Position numbers and translations under genes: made by a program. Positions 14,553 to 22,414 of a stretch of DNA of 25,504 bases are shown here, piece by piece (the stretch's first letter is position 1; each line of letters begins with the position of its first letter). The notes beneath the pieces are model-generated. The model had not been told where the DNA came from. It was given only the letters and a program-made list of their open reading frames with translations, and did not search any database. This DNA is from Pseudomonadota bacterium (GTDB lineage: Bacteria > Pseudomonadota > Alphaproteobacteria > Rhizobiales > Xanthobacteraceae), in the NCBI GenBank assembly GCA_021823875.1, contig JAKAMD010000005.1, forward strand, positions 1 through 25,504. Reading direction: 5' to 3'.

Positions 14553-15323
14553 TCAGCGCACCGACGCCAAACTCTGTTCGCGGGCACCGATCGGCGCGGA
14601 ATGCGTGCGGTAATAGGCGATGCGCGCTTGCAGGTGATGGATTTCGCGATCGACTTCGGCCGCCTGCGCCGCCGGCGTCGCGATCACCAGCCGCTCGAGC
14701 GCATAGCGATACCCGGCCGTTCGTGCAATCAGATTGCGACGCACCAACGCCACGATCGCGGCGTTCTCGCTGACCCGCCGCAGCGCGTCCTCGCGCTCAC
14801 CCGGCGTCAATTCCGACACGTAGGCCAGGCTCTTGCGGCGCTTGGCATCGATATCCGCCACCCGCGCGGCAGTTTCGAAGAACTGCGGCAGCCGGGTGAT
14901 ATCGTTTCGAACGTCGTCGGTAAGCCGCGCGTAGCGCGCCAAAGGCGAGCGAACCTCCGACTCCTCGAGGTGGGTCCAATAGGCGGTAGCGTCAATAGTG
15001 CCATGACGAGCATAGGCGAGCAGACCGTATTCGCCGGCGACCGAGTACCACTGGTGCCGGTTGTAGGGCGGCTCGATGAGCGGATAAGCAAGATCGCGCA
15101 AGGTCCGTTCGTCGTCGGTCAGTTCAAAACTCGACGGCAGTTTCGTGCTACCGGCCAACGCGGCAGGGCCAATCCAATCGTGGATATCATCCTTCACCAG
15201 CGAGGGACGTATTTCGTTGAAGTCGCCATTGGCGCAGCCGGTCAGCAGCACGGCCAAGGCGAATGCACATATGGGAAGGCGGCAAAGGAAGCCCCATTTC
15301 GGTGGCAGCGGCGTGGGGCGCAT
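14553..15323 (-). CDS. lipoprotein of unknown function
   Basis: A 256-residue protein with a lipoprotein signal peptide. A basic N-terminus is followed by a hydrophobic stretch and the lipobox LLTGC with Cys30. Asn and Gly at +2/+3 relative positions (CANGD) do not give an inner-membrane Asp+2 retention signal. The mature part is helical and charged (for example LTPGEREDALRRVSENAAIV, and later EVDREIHHLQARIAYYRTH), with no enzyme motif I recognise. It is likely anchored in the outer membrane facing the periplasm. I chose the ATG at 15323 because it gives a proper signal peptide; the frame upstream of it is non-signal-like. A 64-residue gene ends 23 bases upstream on the same strand and is probably co-transcribed. 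Confidence 0.8.
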   Translation of the reverse strand: MRPTPLPPKWGFLCRLPICAFALAVLLTGCANGDFNEIRPSLVKDDIHDWIGPAALAGSTKLPSSFELTDDERTLRDLAYPLIEPPYNRHQWYSVAGEYGLLAYARHGTIDATAYWTHLEESEVRSPLARYARLTDDVRNDITRLPQFFETAARVADIDAKRRKSLAYVSELTPGEREDALRRVSENAAIVALVRRNLIARTAGYRYALERLVIATPAAQAAEVDREIHHLQARIAYYRTHSAPIGAREQSLASVR

Positions 15324-15346
15324 CGGGTTCCCAAGTATGGATAGTG

Positions 15347-15541
15347 TCAGCGCACCAGCCGGCGACGCCGACGGCGACCGGTTCCGGTGCCGGAATGCGA
15401 TGTGCCTTCCGATCCGTCGGGATCGCGCTCGATGCGGATTACCGGAAGAATGATGACGGTTGCAGGCTCGGAATTGGTACCGGCAAATCTGCTGCCGCGC
15501 AAAGAACCGGCCTCGTCGGGAAAACGGATGACTTCGCCCAT
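15347..15541 (-). CDS. small arginine-rich protein of unknown function, 64 aa
   Basis: A small protein beginning MGEVIRFPDEAG, an N-terminus I have often seen in short conserved proteins of Hyphomicrobiales. It ends in a very basic tail (GRRRRRRLVR). An AAGGGG ribosome site sits eight or so bases before the ATG. The middle (PATVIILPVIRIERDPDG) could form a beta hairpin. No signal peptide or membrane helix is seen, so it is probably cytoplasmic and possibly nucleic-acid-binding, given the Arg-rich tail (inference). It precedes the lipoprotein gene by 23 bases, which suggests a two-gene operon. No function can be assigned. Confidence 0.6.
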   Translation of the reverse strand: MGEVIRFPDEAGSLRGSRFAGTNSEPATVIILPVIRIERDPDGSEGTSHSGTGTGRRRRRRLVR

Positions 15542-15683
15542 TGCAGTCCCCTTCTCCGTCCGGCACGCGGCCGTTTAATGTACTAACGCATGACCTGATC
15601 CGAAAACCCAATTCCCACGATACGAGACCATGCGTGACGACCCGCCGGATCGGCGCCTTAGCCGAATTTAAGGACGCCGAAGG

Positions 15684-15699
15684 TTAACGCTCTGCTAAC
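15684..15699 (+). promoter_or_regulatory. CtrA-like box upstream of the DUF2336 gene
   Basis: TTAA, seven bases, CTAAC matches the alphaproteobacterial CtrA consensus (TTAA-N7-TTAAC) except for one base. It lies about 40-60 bases before the start of the DUF2336 gene, a position compatible with promoter control. A single near-match of this length can occur by chance. Regulation by CtrA is inference. Confidence 0.3.
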
Positions 15700-15745
15700 G
15701 CGATCGTCCTAATCTGCCCTCGGATTTGTACGTAGCGTGGTCAAC

Positions 15746-16693
15746 ATGCAGAAATCGACCGCCCACCTGCCGCTCAACGGCCTGTTTGGTCATGCCGACC
15801 GGGACAGCATTGCCGTCCGCTCAAAACTCCTGCGTGTTCTCACCGATCTCTATGTCCAGAAGGCTGTTCATAGCAGCGAGGAAGAAACCCAATATGTTGA
15901 GCTCGCGCTCGGTTTGATCGATGCGGTCGATGCGGCGACCCGCGCCACGGTCGGCATTCAGCTTTCGTGCTATCCGGCAGCGCCCGAGGCAGTCCTGCGC
16001 CGGCTGAACGGTCAGGCGGCGTCACCCGCCACACCAATGGCAAAGGCAGCGCCCGTCGCGCCGGCCGCCGCGATGCCCACCACCGAAGCGTCGCCGGCCA
16101 TGCCGACGGCCAAGCAGTCAACACCGCCGTCGCAGGATCTCGCCGCACTGTTCTTCATGGCCGGCGCCGACGAGCGCCGCTTAATCCTCACCAATCTTGG
16201 CGCCAGCGTTCATCCAACCGCTCAGCCGCCGGCGCCAGCCTCGAACGAGATGATCCGCCAACTCGAAGCTGCCGCGCTTTCGCGCAATACCACCGAATTC
16301 ACGCGCCTGATGGAAAGCGCATTGAACATCGGCCAAGAAGTGGCCGCGCGCATCGTGCGCGATTATTCAGGCGAGCCCGTTGTGGTGGCGGCGAAGGCGC
16401 TGGGCATGAAAGCCGCGGTGCTCCACCGCATCCTTTTGTTCTTAAATCCGGTGGTCGGCCAGTCGGTCGAACGTGTCTTCGCTCTCGCCCAGCTTTACGA
16501 CGATATGACGTACGCCGCCGCGGCGCGTATGCTGGCGATCTGGCGCAAGGATGGCGAAAAACGGCGGCCGGTTCATGCGCCATATCTCTATGACGACGAG
16601 CGGCATCGCGCCCGGATGTCGCCGAGCCCGGCACGGCAGCAGGACGACAGGCACGACACCACGCCCGTGCGCCAGCGGTTCGGCAAACGCTGA
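15746..16693 (+). CDS. DUF2336 domain protein
   Basis: A 315-residue cytoplasmic protein (318 if a GTG nine bases earlier is used; neither has a strong ribosome site). The N-terminal helical part contains VRSKLLRVLTDLYVQKAVHS and LALGLIDAVDAATRATVGIQ, with PEAVLRRL nearby, the repeat pattern of DUF2336 proteins. A flexible alanine/proline/threonine-rich linker follows (about 95-130). A second helical block has LAALFFMAGADERRLILTNL and later EFTRLMESALNIGQEVAARI and KALGMKAAVLHRILLFLNP. The C-terminus is basic and disordered. DUF2336 is a HEAT-like helical domain of unknown function, common in alphaproteobacteria. The gene is single and ends 24 bases before a convergent gene. Confidence 0.78.
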   Translation: MQKSTAHLPLNGLFGHADRDSIAVRSKLLRVLTDLYVQKAVHSSEEETQYVELALGLIDAVDAATRATVGIQLSCYPAAPEAVLRRLNGQAASPATPMAKAAPVAPAAAMPTTEASPAMPTAKQSTPPSQDLAALFFMAGADERRLILTNLGASVHPTAQPPAPASNEMIRQLEAAALSRNTTEFTRLMESALNIGQEVAARIVRDYSGEPVVVAAKALGMKAAVLHRILLFLNPVVGQSVERVFALAQLYDDMTYAAAARMLAIWRKDGEKRRPVHAPYLYDDERHRARMSPSPARQQDDRHDTTPVRQRFGKR

Positions 16694-16717
16694 CCGGCGC
16701 GGTGTGACGCGCCGCAC

Positions 16718-17809
16718 TCACCTTCCATTGTAGGCGAATATGTCGAATAGACTTGGATACGACGCGCGCGCCGGATACGAAGCGCGCGCGATCGCAGAGC
16801 CATGACGCCGCACGACGATCAGGCGGTCGACCTCACCCTGCAGAAAGGCCGTCAGGAACTTATCGTAGTTCTTGAACGACACGCACCCATTCGACTGGCC
16901 GTTCGGACCGAGCATATAGGTATGCGCCAGCATGCCGTCGCGGCCGAACATCTTGTTGTCGTCGACCGGATTGAGGCGAATGGCACGGACGCCGTGGAAA
17001 AGCCGCTCGCGTAACGTCAAACGATAGACATTCGGCGGCGTCGGCCCGCGACCCTTCAGTTTGATGTAACTCGGATCGTCCAACCCGCGGCCTAAGCCCG
17101 AATGTGCCTCCAGTCTTTCGCCGTTAGGCATGTAGACGGTATGCGCTTCGATATCATAGACCGCCGTGCGGCTGCCCGCAGTGGGCGTCGCAATCGATTT
17201 GTCGGGCATGTGGCGCACAGGCGGGCGCTTCTCGGTGATCGCAGCCGGCGGAATGGAGGCGACAACCTCCGGCGCGGCGTGTTCGACTTTCGCACGCGCA
17301 ATCTCAGGTATTTCCGGCCGTGATCGCGGCAGCGGCACGTGCGGCGGGCGTGCCGGTGCAAGCGCCACGCGTTTGATGGCGGGCAGCGGTAGATGCGGCA
17401 CGGATGCCACGGGCGCGGGCTTCGGCGGCGCGGAAGGGGTCAGCGCAGCCTCACGCATCATGGCGGCGCGCGCAACCGCGCGCGACACGTGCGGCGCATA
17501 GGCGGCCTTGTACCAAATACTGACCGCAGCAAATGCATTCGCCGCACCGGCCTGGAAAGGGTGTTCGTTCACCAGCGCGAGCGTCGCCGGACCGATGGGC
17601 GTCCGCGCATGGATTTGCGGATTGGTGGAAAGCGTGGTGGCGACGATCCATACGCCGCCGACGGCGGCAAAGACCGCGACGGTCGCGGTAGCGGCCACGG
17701 TTCCGAGACCGATAGCGGCGCGACCAAAAATCCGGCGGCAAGCGGGGAAAACGAAAGCGCGTCCAACCAAAGGTGGGGCGCCCGGGAACGTCGCGCTTAC
17801 ATACGCCAT
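16718..17809 (-). CDS. DUF2778 / Tlde1-like L,D-transpeptidase-fold protein, membrane-anchored
   Basis: A 363-residue protein with one N-terminal membrane helix (about 32-60). A long proline- and alanine-rich periplasmic linker follows (about 125-210). The C-terminal domain has the YkuD/DUF2778-like catalytic core, HTYMLGPNGQSNGCVSF, with His296 and Cys309 as the probable catalytic pair. Related proteins cleave or exchange peptidoglycan stem-peptide bonds; Tlde1 effectors of Salmonella are one branch. The membrane anchor and lack of secretion genes favour a housekeeping cell-wall role here (inference). An 11-residue sequence with ASYP given twice lies near the C-terminus. ATG at 17809 is the first start and gives a sensible anchor; the gene ends convergent with the DUF2336 gene. 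Confidence 0.85.
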   Translation of the reverse strand: MAYVSATFPGAPPLVGRAFVFPACRRIFGRAAIGLGTVAATATVAVFAAVGGVWIVATTLSTNPQIHARTPIGPATLALVNEHPFQAGAANAFAAVSIWYKAAYAPHVSRAVARAAMMREAALTPSAPPKPAPVASVPHLPLPAIKRVALAPARPPHVPLPRSRPEIPEIARAKVEHAAPEVVASIPPAAITEKRPPVRHMPDKSIATPTAGSRTAVYDIEAHTVYMPNGERLEAHSGLGRGLDDPSYIKLKGRGPTPPNVYRLTLRERLFHGVRAIRLNPVDDNKMFGRDGMLAHTYMLGPNGQSNGCVSFKNYDKFLTAFLQGEVDRLIVVRRHGSAIARASYPARASYPSLFDIFAYNGR

Positions 17810-18048
17810 GATTTACGCTACTCGAACGAAACTGATTATCAGCAAGCCATGGCGAACCGGTCCGGCGACTGCACCGCGACCGCTCTCTAGCCTTCGAAAG
17901 ATCCGGAACCCGCCCTGACCATCCCGATCCGCCGCATCACGCCCCACGTGACGCCGACAACAATGCAGCGGATAGGGTTAACCGCTTGTAAATTTGGAAA
18001 CAAAACCGCCTATTACGCGGATCGCGGTACGCTGGCGCGGGTGCCAGA

Positions 18049-18399
18049 TCACGTCACTACATGGTCGAGAAAATGACGGCCGACACGGTCTTCCACTTCG
18101 ACCACCCAGACATCGGGATCGAACTTGATCTCGCGCGCAATGCGGACCTCCGCATCGGCCTCGCTCACAGGCGTCACCCCGCCCAGCACGGCTGTGAACA
18201 CGCGGTCGGAGGGGCGCGCTTCGTCAAACAGCGATTGCGGAGCCGGCCCGTAGAGCGTGACGGTGCCGTCGAGCCGATTGACCAGGATGAACACCGCGCC
18301 GGCTTCATCGGCGCCGCGCCGGCGCACGGCGGCGAAGGCGCCCTCCACGCCGCAGCGGCGCAAATAGGCCGACACCCAAATTCCGGATTTCAAGCGCAT
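18049..18399 (-). CDS. DUF1491 family protein
   Basis: A 116-residue cytoplasmic protein. It matches the DUF1491 pattern: start RLKSGIWVSAYLRRC, then GADEAGAVFILVNRLDG, LYGPAPQSLFDEARP, and an acidic end FDPDVWVVEVEDRVGR. Length is normal for the family, which is restricted largely to alphaproteobacteria and has no known function. It is 28 bases downstream of the peptidoglycan-binding gene on the same strand, so it is probably the last gene of the histidine-kinase operon. No unusual features. Confidence 0.85.
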   Translation of the reverse strand: MRLKSGIWVSAYLRRCGVEGAFAAVRRRGADEAGAVFILVNRLDGTVTLYGPAPQSLFDEARPSDRVFTAVLGGVTPVSEADAEVRIAREIKFDPDVWVVEVEDRVGRHFLDHVVT

Positions 18400-18427
18400 G
18401 GGCTTGGCGTAGCACGAAGCCGGTTAC

Positions 18428-19120
18428 TCACTCCAGCGGCAAACCGGTCATGGCGCCAAGCGCACGCACAAGCGTGTCCGAAACGCGGCCGGTCACCGGC
18501 AACTTGCGATCGCGTTCGAACTTCTCGATCGCCGCGCGCGTGTCGGCATCAACGATGCCGGTCGGCTTGATCTGGCCATAGCCGAAATCGGAGAGCGCGC
18601 GCTGGATGGCCTGGACTTTCTTCGACGGCGCCAGCAGGCGCGCGATCGGATCGTCGTGCGGCGCCGGCGCGCCGCCCGCCTGCACGTTGGACGCGGTGAT
18701 GGCCTGCAACATGGCCGCACTCGCTTCCGGCGCCAGGTTCAGCCTAGCCGCTTGCGCGAAATCGCGCACGGCGCCATCGGTTGCGGCGCCCCAGATGCCG
18801 TCGACCGTGCCCTTGTAGAAGCCCTTTTGGCCCAGCGCGCGCTGGATGTCGGCGATCAGCTGCGTCCGGCTCTGCGCCACGGGCGGCTGTGTGGGTTGCT
18901 GTATGGCGTGCGCCGGCGCTTTCACCACCGCGTGCCGCGAGGCAAAGATTGGCGCCGGATGCGGCCCACGCTGGAGAAACAAGGCATTGATGAAGATCGT
19001 GGCGATCGCCGCCGTCCCCACCAGGATGGCGACGAACTCCCGCGGGTGCTGCATGATCGCAGACCCTACCCGGCTGCGCTCGACCGTTGCCGCCTGAGCC
19101 TGCTTGACCGACTTACGCAC
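18428..19120 (-). CDS. membrane-anchored protein with two peptidoglycan-binding domains
   Basis: A 230-residue protein. A short cytoplasmic N-terminus is followed by a membrane helix (about 28-49) and two PG_binding_1-type domains. The first is at about 88-140 (LIADIQRALGQKGFYKGTVDG then GIWGAATDGAVRDFAQ). The second is at about 165-224 (KVQAIQRALSDFGYGQIKPTG, DADTRAAIEKFERDRKLPVT). These would tether the protein to the cell wall. The start is a GTG at 19120 overlapping the histidine-kinase stop by eight bases, with AAGG upstream. The longer frame would extend further into the kinase gene. The overlap suggests coupled translation, and possibly that this protein senses the wall for the kinase (inference). 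Confidence 0.85.
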   Translation of the reverse strand: MRKSVKQAQAATVERSRVGSAIMQHPREFVAILVGTAAIATIFINALFLQRGPHPAPIFASRHAVVKAPAHAIQQPTQPPVAQSRTQLIADIQRALGQKGFYKGTVDGIWGAATDGAVRDFAQAARLNLAPEASAAMLQAITASNVQAGGAPAPHDDPIARLLAPSKKVQAIQRALSDFGYGQIKPTGIVDADTRAAIEKFERDRKLPVTGRVSDTLVRALGAMTGLPLE

Positions 19121-20936
19121 TTTTCTTGACCTTGAATTTGGCAACCTCAGCCAGCTCCCCTGCGCGCTCGGTGACGAGCTTGATCGGGTCGACGGGCCGG
19201 CGGCCCTCGCAATCAAGCGGCAGCCGCACGGTCACCCGCGTTCCTTCGTTCAAGCGGCTGCGAATATCCATATCTCCGCCGTGCAGATGGACCAAGCCTT
19301 TCACGATCGACAGACCAAGACCGGAACCGTCATGCCGCCGGTCGTAAGCGGCGCGCGCCTGGAAGAAGGCCTCGCCCAACCGCGGCAGATCGTCCTCGCC
19401 GATGCCGACGCCATTGTCTTCGACGCTGATGACGAGCTTGAGGCTGTCACTGCTGGCGCCGACCGTCACCCAGCCACCGCGCGGCGTGAACTTGATGGCG
19501 TTGGAAATGAGATTGATCAGGATCTGATTGAGCGCGCGGCGGTCCGCCACCACTTCCGGCAAGCCGGCAGTGATGTTGGTCTTGAGTTCGACCCCGGCAT
19601 CACGCGCTTTCAGCGCCAACAAATCACAACAGCTCTCGATCACCTGCGCGGGCGCGAAAGGTTCAGGCGTGATCTGGAAATTGCCTGTCTCCATCTTCGA
19701 CATGTCGAGGATGCCGTTGACCACCGACAAGAGATGACGGCCCGATTCATTGATCAGCCGTGCGTATTCCATCTTGCGCGCATTATCGAGCGTGAGCGTC
19801 TCATTGCCGAGCATGTCGGAGAAGCCGATGATGGCATTGAGCGGCGTGCGCAGCTCATGGCTCATGGTGGCCAGGAAGCGGTTCTTGGCGGCATTGACCC
19901 GCTCGGTTTCCCGGCGCGCGATCTCCAATGCCTGCTCGTGGGCCTTGCGTTCGCTGACATCGCGCAGCACCGCCACCACTTCGCGCGCGCCATCCGGGGC
20001 GTCTTCTGCCGTCCGATCGAGCGGACGGCAACGCATTTCAATCCAAACGAAATAGTCGTCGCCACCGTCGATGCCATTGCAGCCATTGCGGCGGATACGG
20101 AATTCGACCGAGCGGTCTTCACCCAGCGCGGCTGCGTCGGCGAGCGCCGTGAGATAGGCCGGCCGGTCGGCGACGTGCACGCGATCGAATAGACCGTGCG
20201 CCATCAATTCGGCAACACGCACGCCGAACAATTGCTCGGCCGCCGGCGACACGAACAATACCGCGCCATTGCGCCCGTGCCGGGTGATAACGTCGGTCAT
20301 ATTGCGCGCCAGCAGGCGGTACCGGTCTTCCTCGGCATAAAGCAGCCAGAAACTGGTACGCGCAAGCTGCTCGGCGCCAAGCGCAAGACCTGTCGCATAA
20401 AGCGACGCCGAGATGATGCCAAGCGCAGCCAAAGCACCATGCTCGGCGGACACCGGAGCCGGCGGCGGCAGCAAGTGGAGCGCGCTCAGCACCAAGAGCA
20501 GGCCGGCGGCGGCGAGCGCGAAGGTCGAGGCGAGCGCCACCACGCGACGCGAAGCCGAGAGTGCCGCTTCCAGCGGCACTACCACCAGCCAGATCGCCGC
20601 GAACGAGCCGATACCGCCGGTGCGCCAAGCCACCGTCGCCACCAGACCGGTAAGCGCGATCGAGGACAGCACGTGCGCGCTCTCATAGCGCCCGGTGCGC
20701 GAGAGGAAATACGAAATGAGGATCGGCGCCACCAGCCAGGCAAACACCCCCATCTCGAGTGCGCTCGGTACGCCGCGGAATGCGAGGTAGACCGGGAAGC
20801 AGGCGAGCGCGACCAGACTGCCGAGCAGGCGCGGTGCGATGAAGGCACGATGGCGCGCCGCCGTCAGCGCGTCCTGCTGCGCCGCCGGATGCACCAGCGT
20901 ATCGACATAGTTCCACACTGGCGTGAGGAAACTCAC
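19113..20936 (-). CDS. PAS-domain sensor histidine kinase (PleC/DivJ-like)
   Basis: A 607-residue inner-membrane kinase. The N-terminus has about six hydrophobic segments (about 33-190). A PAS domain follows (about 200-330, YRLLARNMTDVITRHGRNG and DVSERKAHEQALEIARRE). The HisKA box is FLATMSHELRTPLNAIIGFS with phospho-acceptor His360. The HATPase domain has an N-box (Asn479), DNGVGIG (Asp507) and GSGLGLSIVKGLVHLHGG. It should autophosphorylate and pass phosphate to a separate response regulator; no receiver domain or regulator gene is in the window. The kinase core resembles PleC/DivJ cell-cycle kinases, but assignment to one of them is inference. The start is GTG at 20936. It overlaps the downstream peptidoglycan-binding gene. 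Confidence 0.9.
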   Translation of the reverse strand: MSFLTPVWNYVDTLVHPAAQQDALTAARHRAFIAPRLLGSLVALACFPVYLAFRGVPSALEMGVFAWLVAPILISYFLSRTGRYESAHVLSSIALTGLVATVAWRTGGIGSFAAIWLVVVPLEAALSASRRVVALASTFALAAAGLLLVLSALHLLPPPAPVSAEHGALAALGIISASLYATGLALGAEQLARTSFWLLYAEEDRYRLLARNMTDVITRHGRNGAVLFVSPAAEQLFGVRVAELMAHGLFDRVHVADRPAYLTALADAAALGEDRSVEFRIRRNGCNGIDGGDDYFVWIEMRCRPLDRTAEDAPDGAREVVAVLRDVSERKAHEQALEIARRETERVNAAKNRFLATMSHELRTPLNAIIGFSDMLGNETLTLDNARKMEYARLINESGRHLLSVVNGILDMSKMETGNFQITPEPFAPAQVIESCCDLLALKARDAGVELKTNITAGLPEVVADRRALNQILINLISNAIKFTPRGGWVTVGASSDSLKLVISVEDNGVGIGEDDLPRLGEAFFQARAAYDRRHDGSGLGLSIVKGLVHLHGGDMDIRSRLNEGTRVTVRLPLDCEGRRPVDPIKLVTERAGELAEVAKFKVKKSA

Positions 20937-21367
20937 AGACCCTGTCCCACGGCTCGAGTTTACAGACGCGTCCCTTTTCGGGCGGACTCTAGCGGAGCCC
21001 CGCTTAAGCGAACGCTAAGGCGGCGGAACCGCGGCCCCCATGGATGAGGCGCCGCGTCATTCCGATACACCACCCGTATGCATTCGCGGCGCATGGTGAA
21101 ATTTCAGTTGCCGTTTCCTCCGCCGGCCTGCCGCCGTTATCGCGCTGGTAACCATGCCGCGGCGGTCGCGCCTGAAATTGCGCCAAGAATGAAATGTTAA
21201 AATTTGAGTCGAATGCGACACTTTCAAATTTGACGAAAATTTGCTGCGCATTCACGTCGAAATTGCCCCAAATCCGCGTGACAACGCCAACGCGGGGTTC
21301 AGGGCCGTCTGCTAGTCTTTGTATCAAAGGCGGCAGAAAAGCCGCCAGGGACGATAATAGGTGGGTC
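20937..21367. other. 431-bp divergent intergenic region (histidine kinase / DUF5330)
   Basis: No gene seen. It carries a CtrA-like near-match (TTAA, seven bases, CTAAG) at 21004-21019, about 70 bases before the kinase start. It also carries an A+T-rich nested dyad at 21200-21231 and a 6-bp hairpin (GGCGGC, AGAAAA, GCCGCC) at 21329-21346, about 20 bases before the DUF5330 start. The promoters of both genes should lie here. Confidence 0.5.
21200..21231. promoter_or_regulatory. A+T-rich nested inverted repeat with a GANTC site
   Basis: Outer arms AAATTTGA and TCAAATTT (21200-21207, 21224-21231) enclose inner arms GTCG and CGAC (21208-21211, 21216-21219). GAGTC at 21206-21210 fits GANTC, the CcrM methylation site of alphaproteobacteria. 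The A+T-rich arms stand out in G+C-rich DNA. It could be an operator, for example for a Ros/MucR-type protein that prefers A+T-rich targets. Structure seen; role inferred. Confidence 0.4.
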
Positions 21368-21841
21368 ATGTTTTTTCTGTTGCGAATGGCGTTTTGGTTG
21401 GGCGTCGTTTGCGTGCTGCTGCCGAGCGGCGGCTCCCGCTCAACCGCGCCCGAAGCTCAAATCAACGCGACGGAAGCCGTGACGGTCGCAAGCGCCGCGG
21501 TCTCCGACATGCGCGGCTTCTGCGACCGGCAGCCCAATGCCTGCGCGGTCGGCGGTAAAGTAGCGAGCGCGCTCGGCCACAAGGCCGAGGCTGGCGCACG
21601 CACGCTCTACCGGTTCATCGCCGGGCAAGTCGGCGATATCACCGCCTCGATTCCGGCACGCCAGACAGCGGCCACCACGACGGCCGGCCCAAAGACATCC
21701 GCCCAGAAGACGGCAAAGATCGTTCCCGTCTCCACGCAGGATAACGGCACGCTGACCGCTGCGGATCGGGAACCTCCGTTGCGCGTACAGGTCCCGCTGC
21801 CACCGCGCCGGGCCGTACGAAGCGCAGGTCCGTCGGCCTGA
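21368..21841 (+). CDS. DUF5330 domain protein
   Basis: A 157-residue protein starting MFFLLRMAFWLGVVCVLLPSG, a hydrophobic N-terminus that serves as signal or membrane anchor (about 3-20). The conserved DUF5330 core is DMRGFCDRQPNACAVGGKVA with two cysteines, followed by ALGHKAEAGARTLYRFI. The C-terminal half is disordered and rich in threonine, alanine and proline. The family is common in Hyphomicrobiales and uncharacterised; it probably faces the periplasm. I used the ATG at 21368; a GTG seven bases earlier is out of frame, and the frame upstream is not protein-like. SufE follows 139 bases downstream. Confidence 0.82.
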   Translation: MFFLLRMAFWLGVVCVLLPSGGSRSTAPEAQINATEAVTVASAAVSDMRGFCDRQPNACAVGGKVASALGHKAEAGARTLYRFIAGQVGDITASIPARQTAATTTAGPKTSAQKTAKIVPVSTQDNGTLTAADREPPLRVQVPLPPRRAVRSAGPSA

Positions 21842-21924
21842 CACCAGGCTCGATTCCCTCATTTTTGGTGCTGGCGGCTGCGTCATCGTGGCCGGCACTT
21901 GATTTTTTCGCTATCGGCAGCCAC

Positions 21925-21949
21925 GAGCCTATATATCTACGATAGGCTC
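21925..21949 (+). promoter_or_regulatory. 8-bp inverted repeat upstream of sufE
   Basis: Perfect arms GAGCCTAT (21925-21932) and ATAGGCTC (21942-21949) with a nine-base spacer end 31 bases before the sufE ATG. A T-run (TTTTTT, about 21903-21908) and the A+T-rich TATATAT inside the repeat suggest that it overlaps the sufE promoter. It is then an operator candidate rather than a terminator, as no T tract follows it. Dyad seen; role inferred. Confidence 0.4.
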
Positions 21950-21980
21950 GCCGGAACCGCATATCCGAAGAATTGGTGCC

Positions 21981-22412
21981 ATGGCTGCAATCGACGAGAT
22001 TATTGAGAATTTCGAACTGCTCGACGAGTGGGACGACCGCTACCGCTATGTCATCGAGCTCGGGCGTACCTTGCCGCCCCTGCCGGACGCTGACCACAAC
22101 GAGACCAACAAGGTACGCGGTTGCGCCAGCCAGGTTTGGCTGGTCAGCCACGTTATACCCGATGGCAATGGCGGCCCCGAATTGACCTTCGATGGTGACA
22201 GCGATGCGCATATCGTGCGCGGGCTGATCGCGATCCTGTTCGCGCTCTATTCCGGCAAGAATGCACGGGAAATCCTCGCAACTGACGCGATCGCCGTCTT
22301 TGACCGGCTCGGCCTGCGCGAGCATCTGACCCCACAACGCTCGAACGGTCTGCGCTCGATGGTCGAGCGTATCCGCAACGACGCCCAGGCCGCGCTGGCC
22401 GCGGCGGCATAG
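21981..22412 (+). CDS. sufE: SufE family cysteine-desulfuration protein
   Basis: A 143-residue cytoplasmic protein of normal SufE length. It has the family motifs FELLDEWDDRYRYVIELGR, NKVRGCASQVWL with the sulfur-accepting Cys48, FDGDSDAHIVRGLIAIL and LTPQRSNGLRSMVERIR. SufE takes persulfide sulfur from the cysteine desulfurase SufS and passes it to the SufBCD scaffold for Fe-S cluster assembly. No other suf genes are in the window, so it is unlinked from the main suf operon, which is common in this group. The ATG at 21981 is preceded by a purine-rich GAAGAA. The gene ends two bases before the convergent DUF6456 gene. Confidence 0.95.
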   Translation: MAAIDEIIENFELLDEWDDRYRYVIELGRTLPPLPDADHNETNKVRGCASQVWLVSHVIPDGNGGPELTFDGDSDAHIVRGLIAILFALYSGKNAREILATDAIAVFDRLGLREHLTPQRSNGLRSMVERIRNDAQAALAAAA

Positions 22413-22414
22413 AC

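Noticed and set aside
14545..14560. Bidirectional terminator between the convergent DUF1254 and lipoprotein genes
   Set aside because: The stop codons abut with no intervening sequence and no hairpin with T tract is visible.
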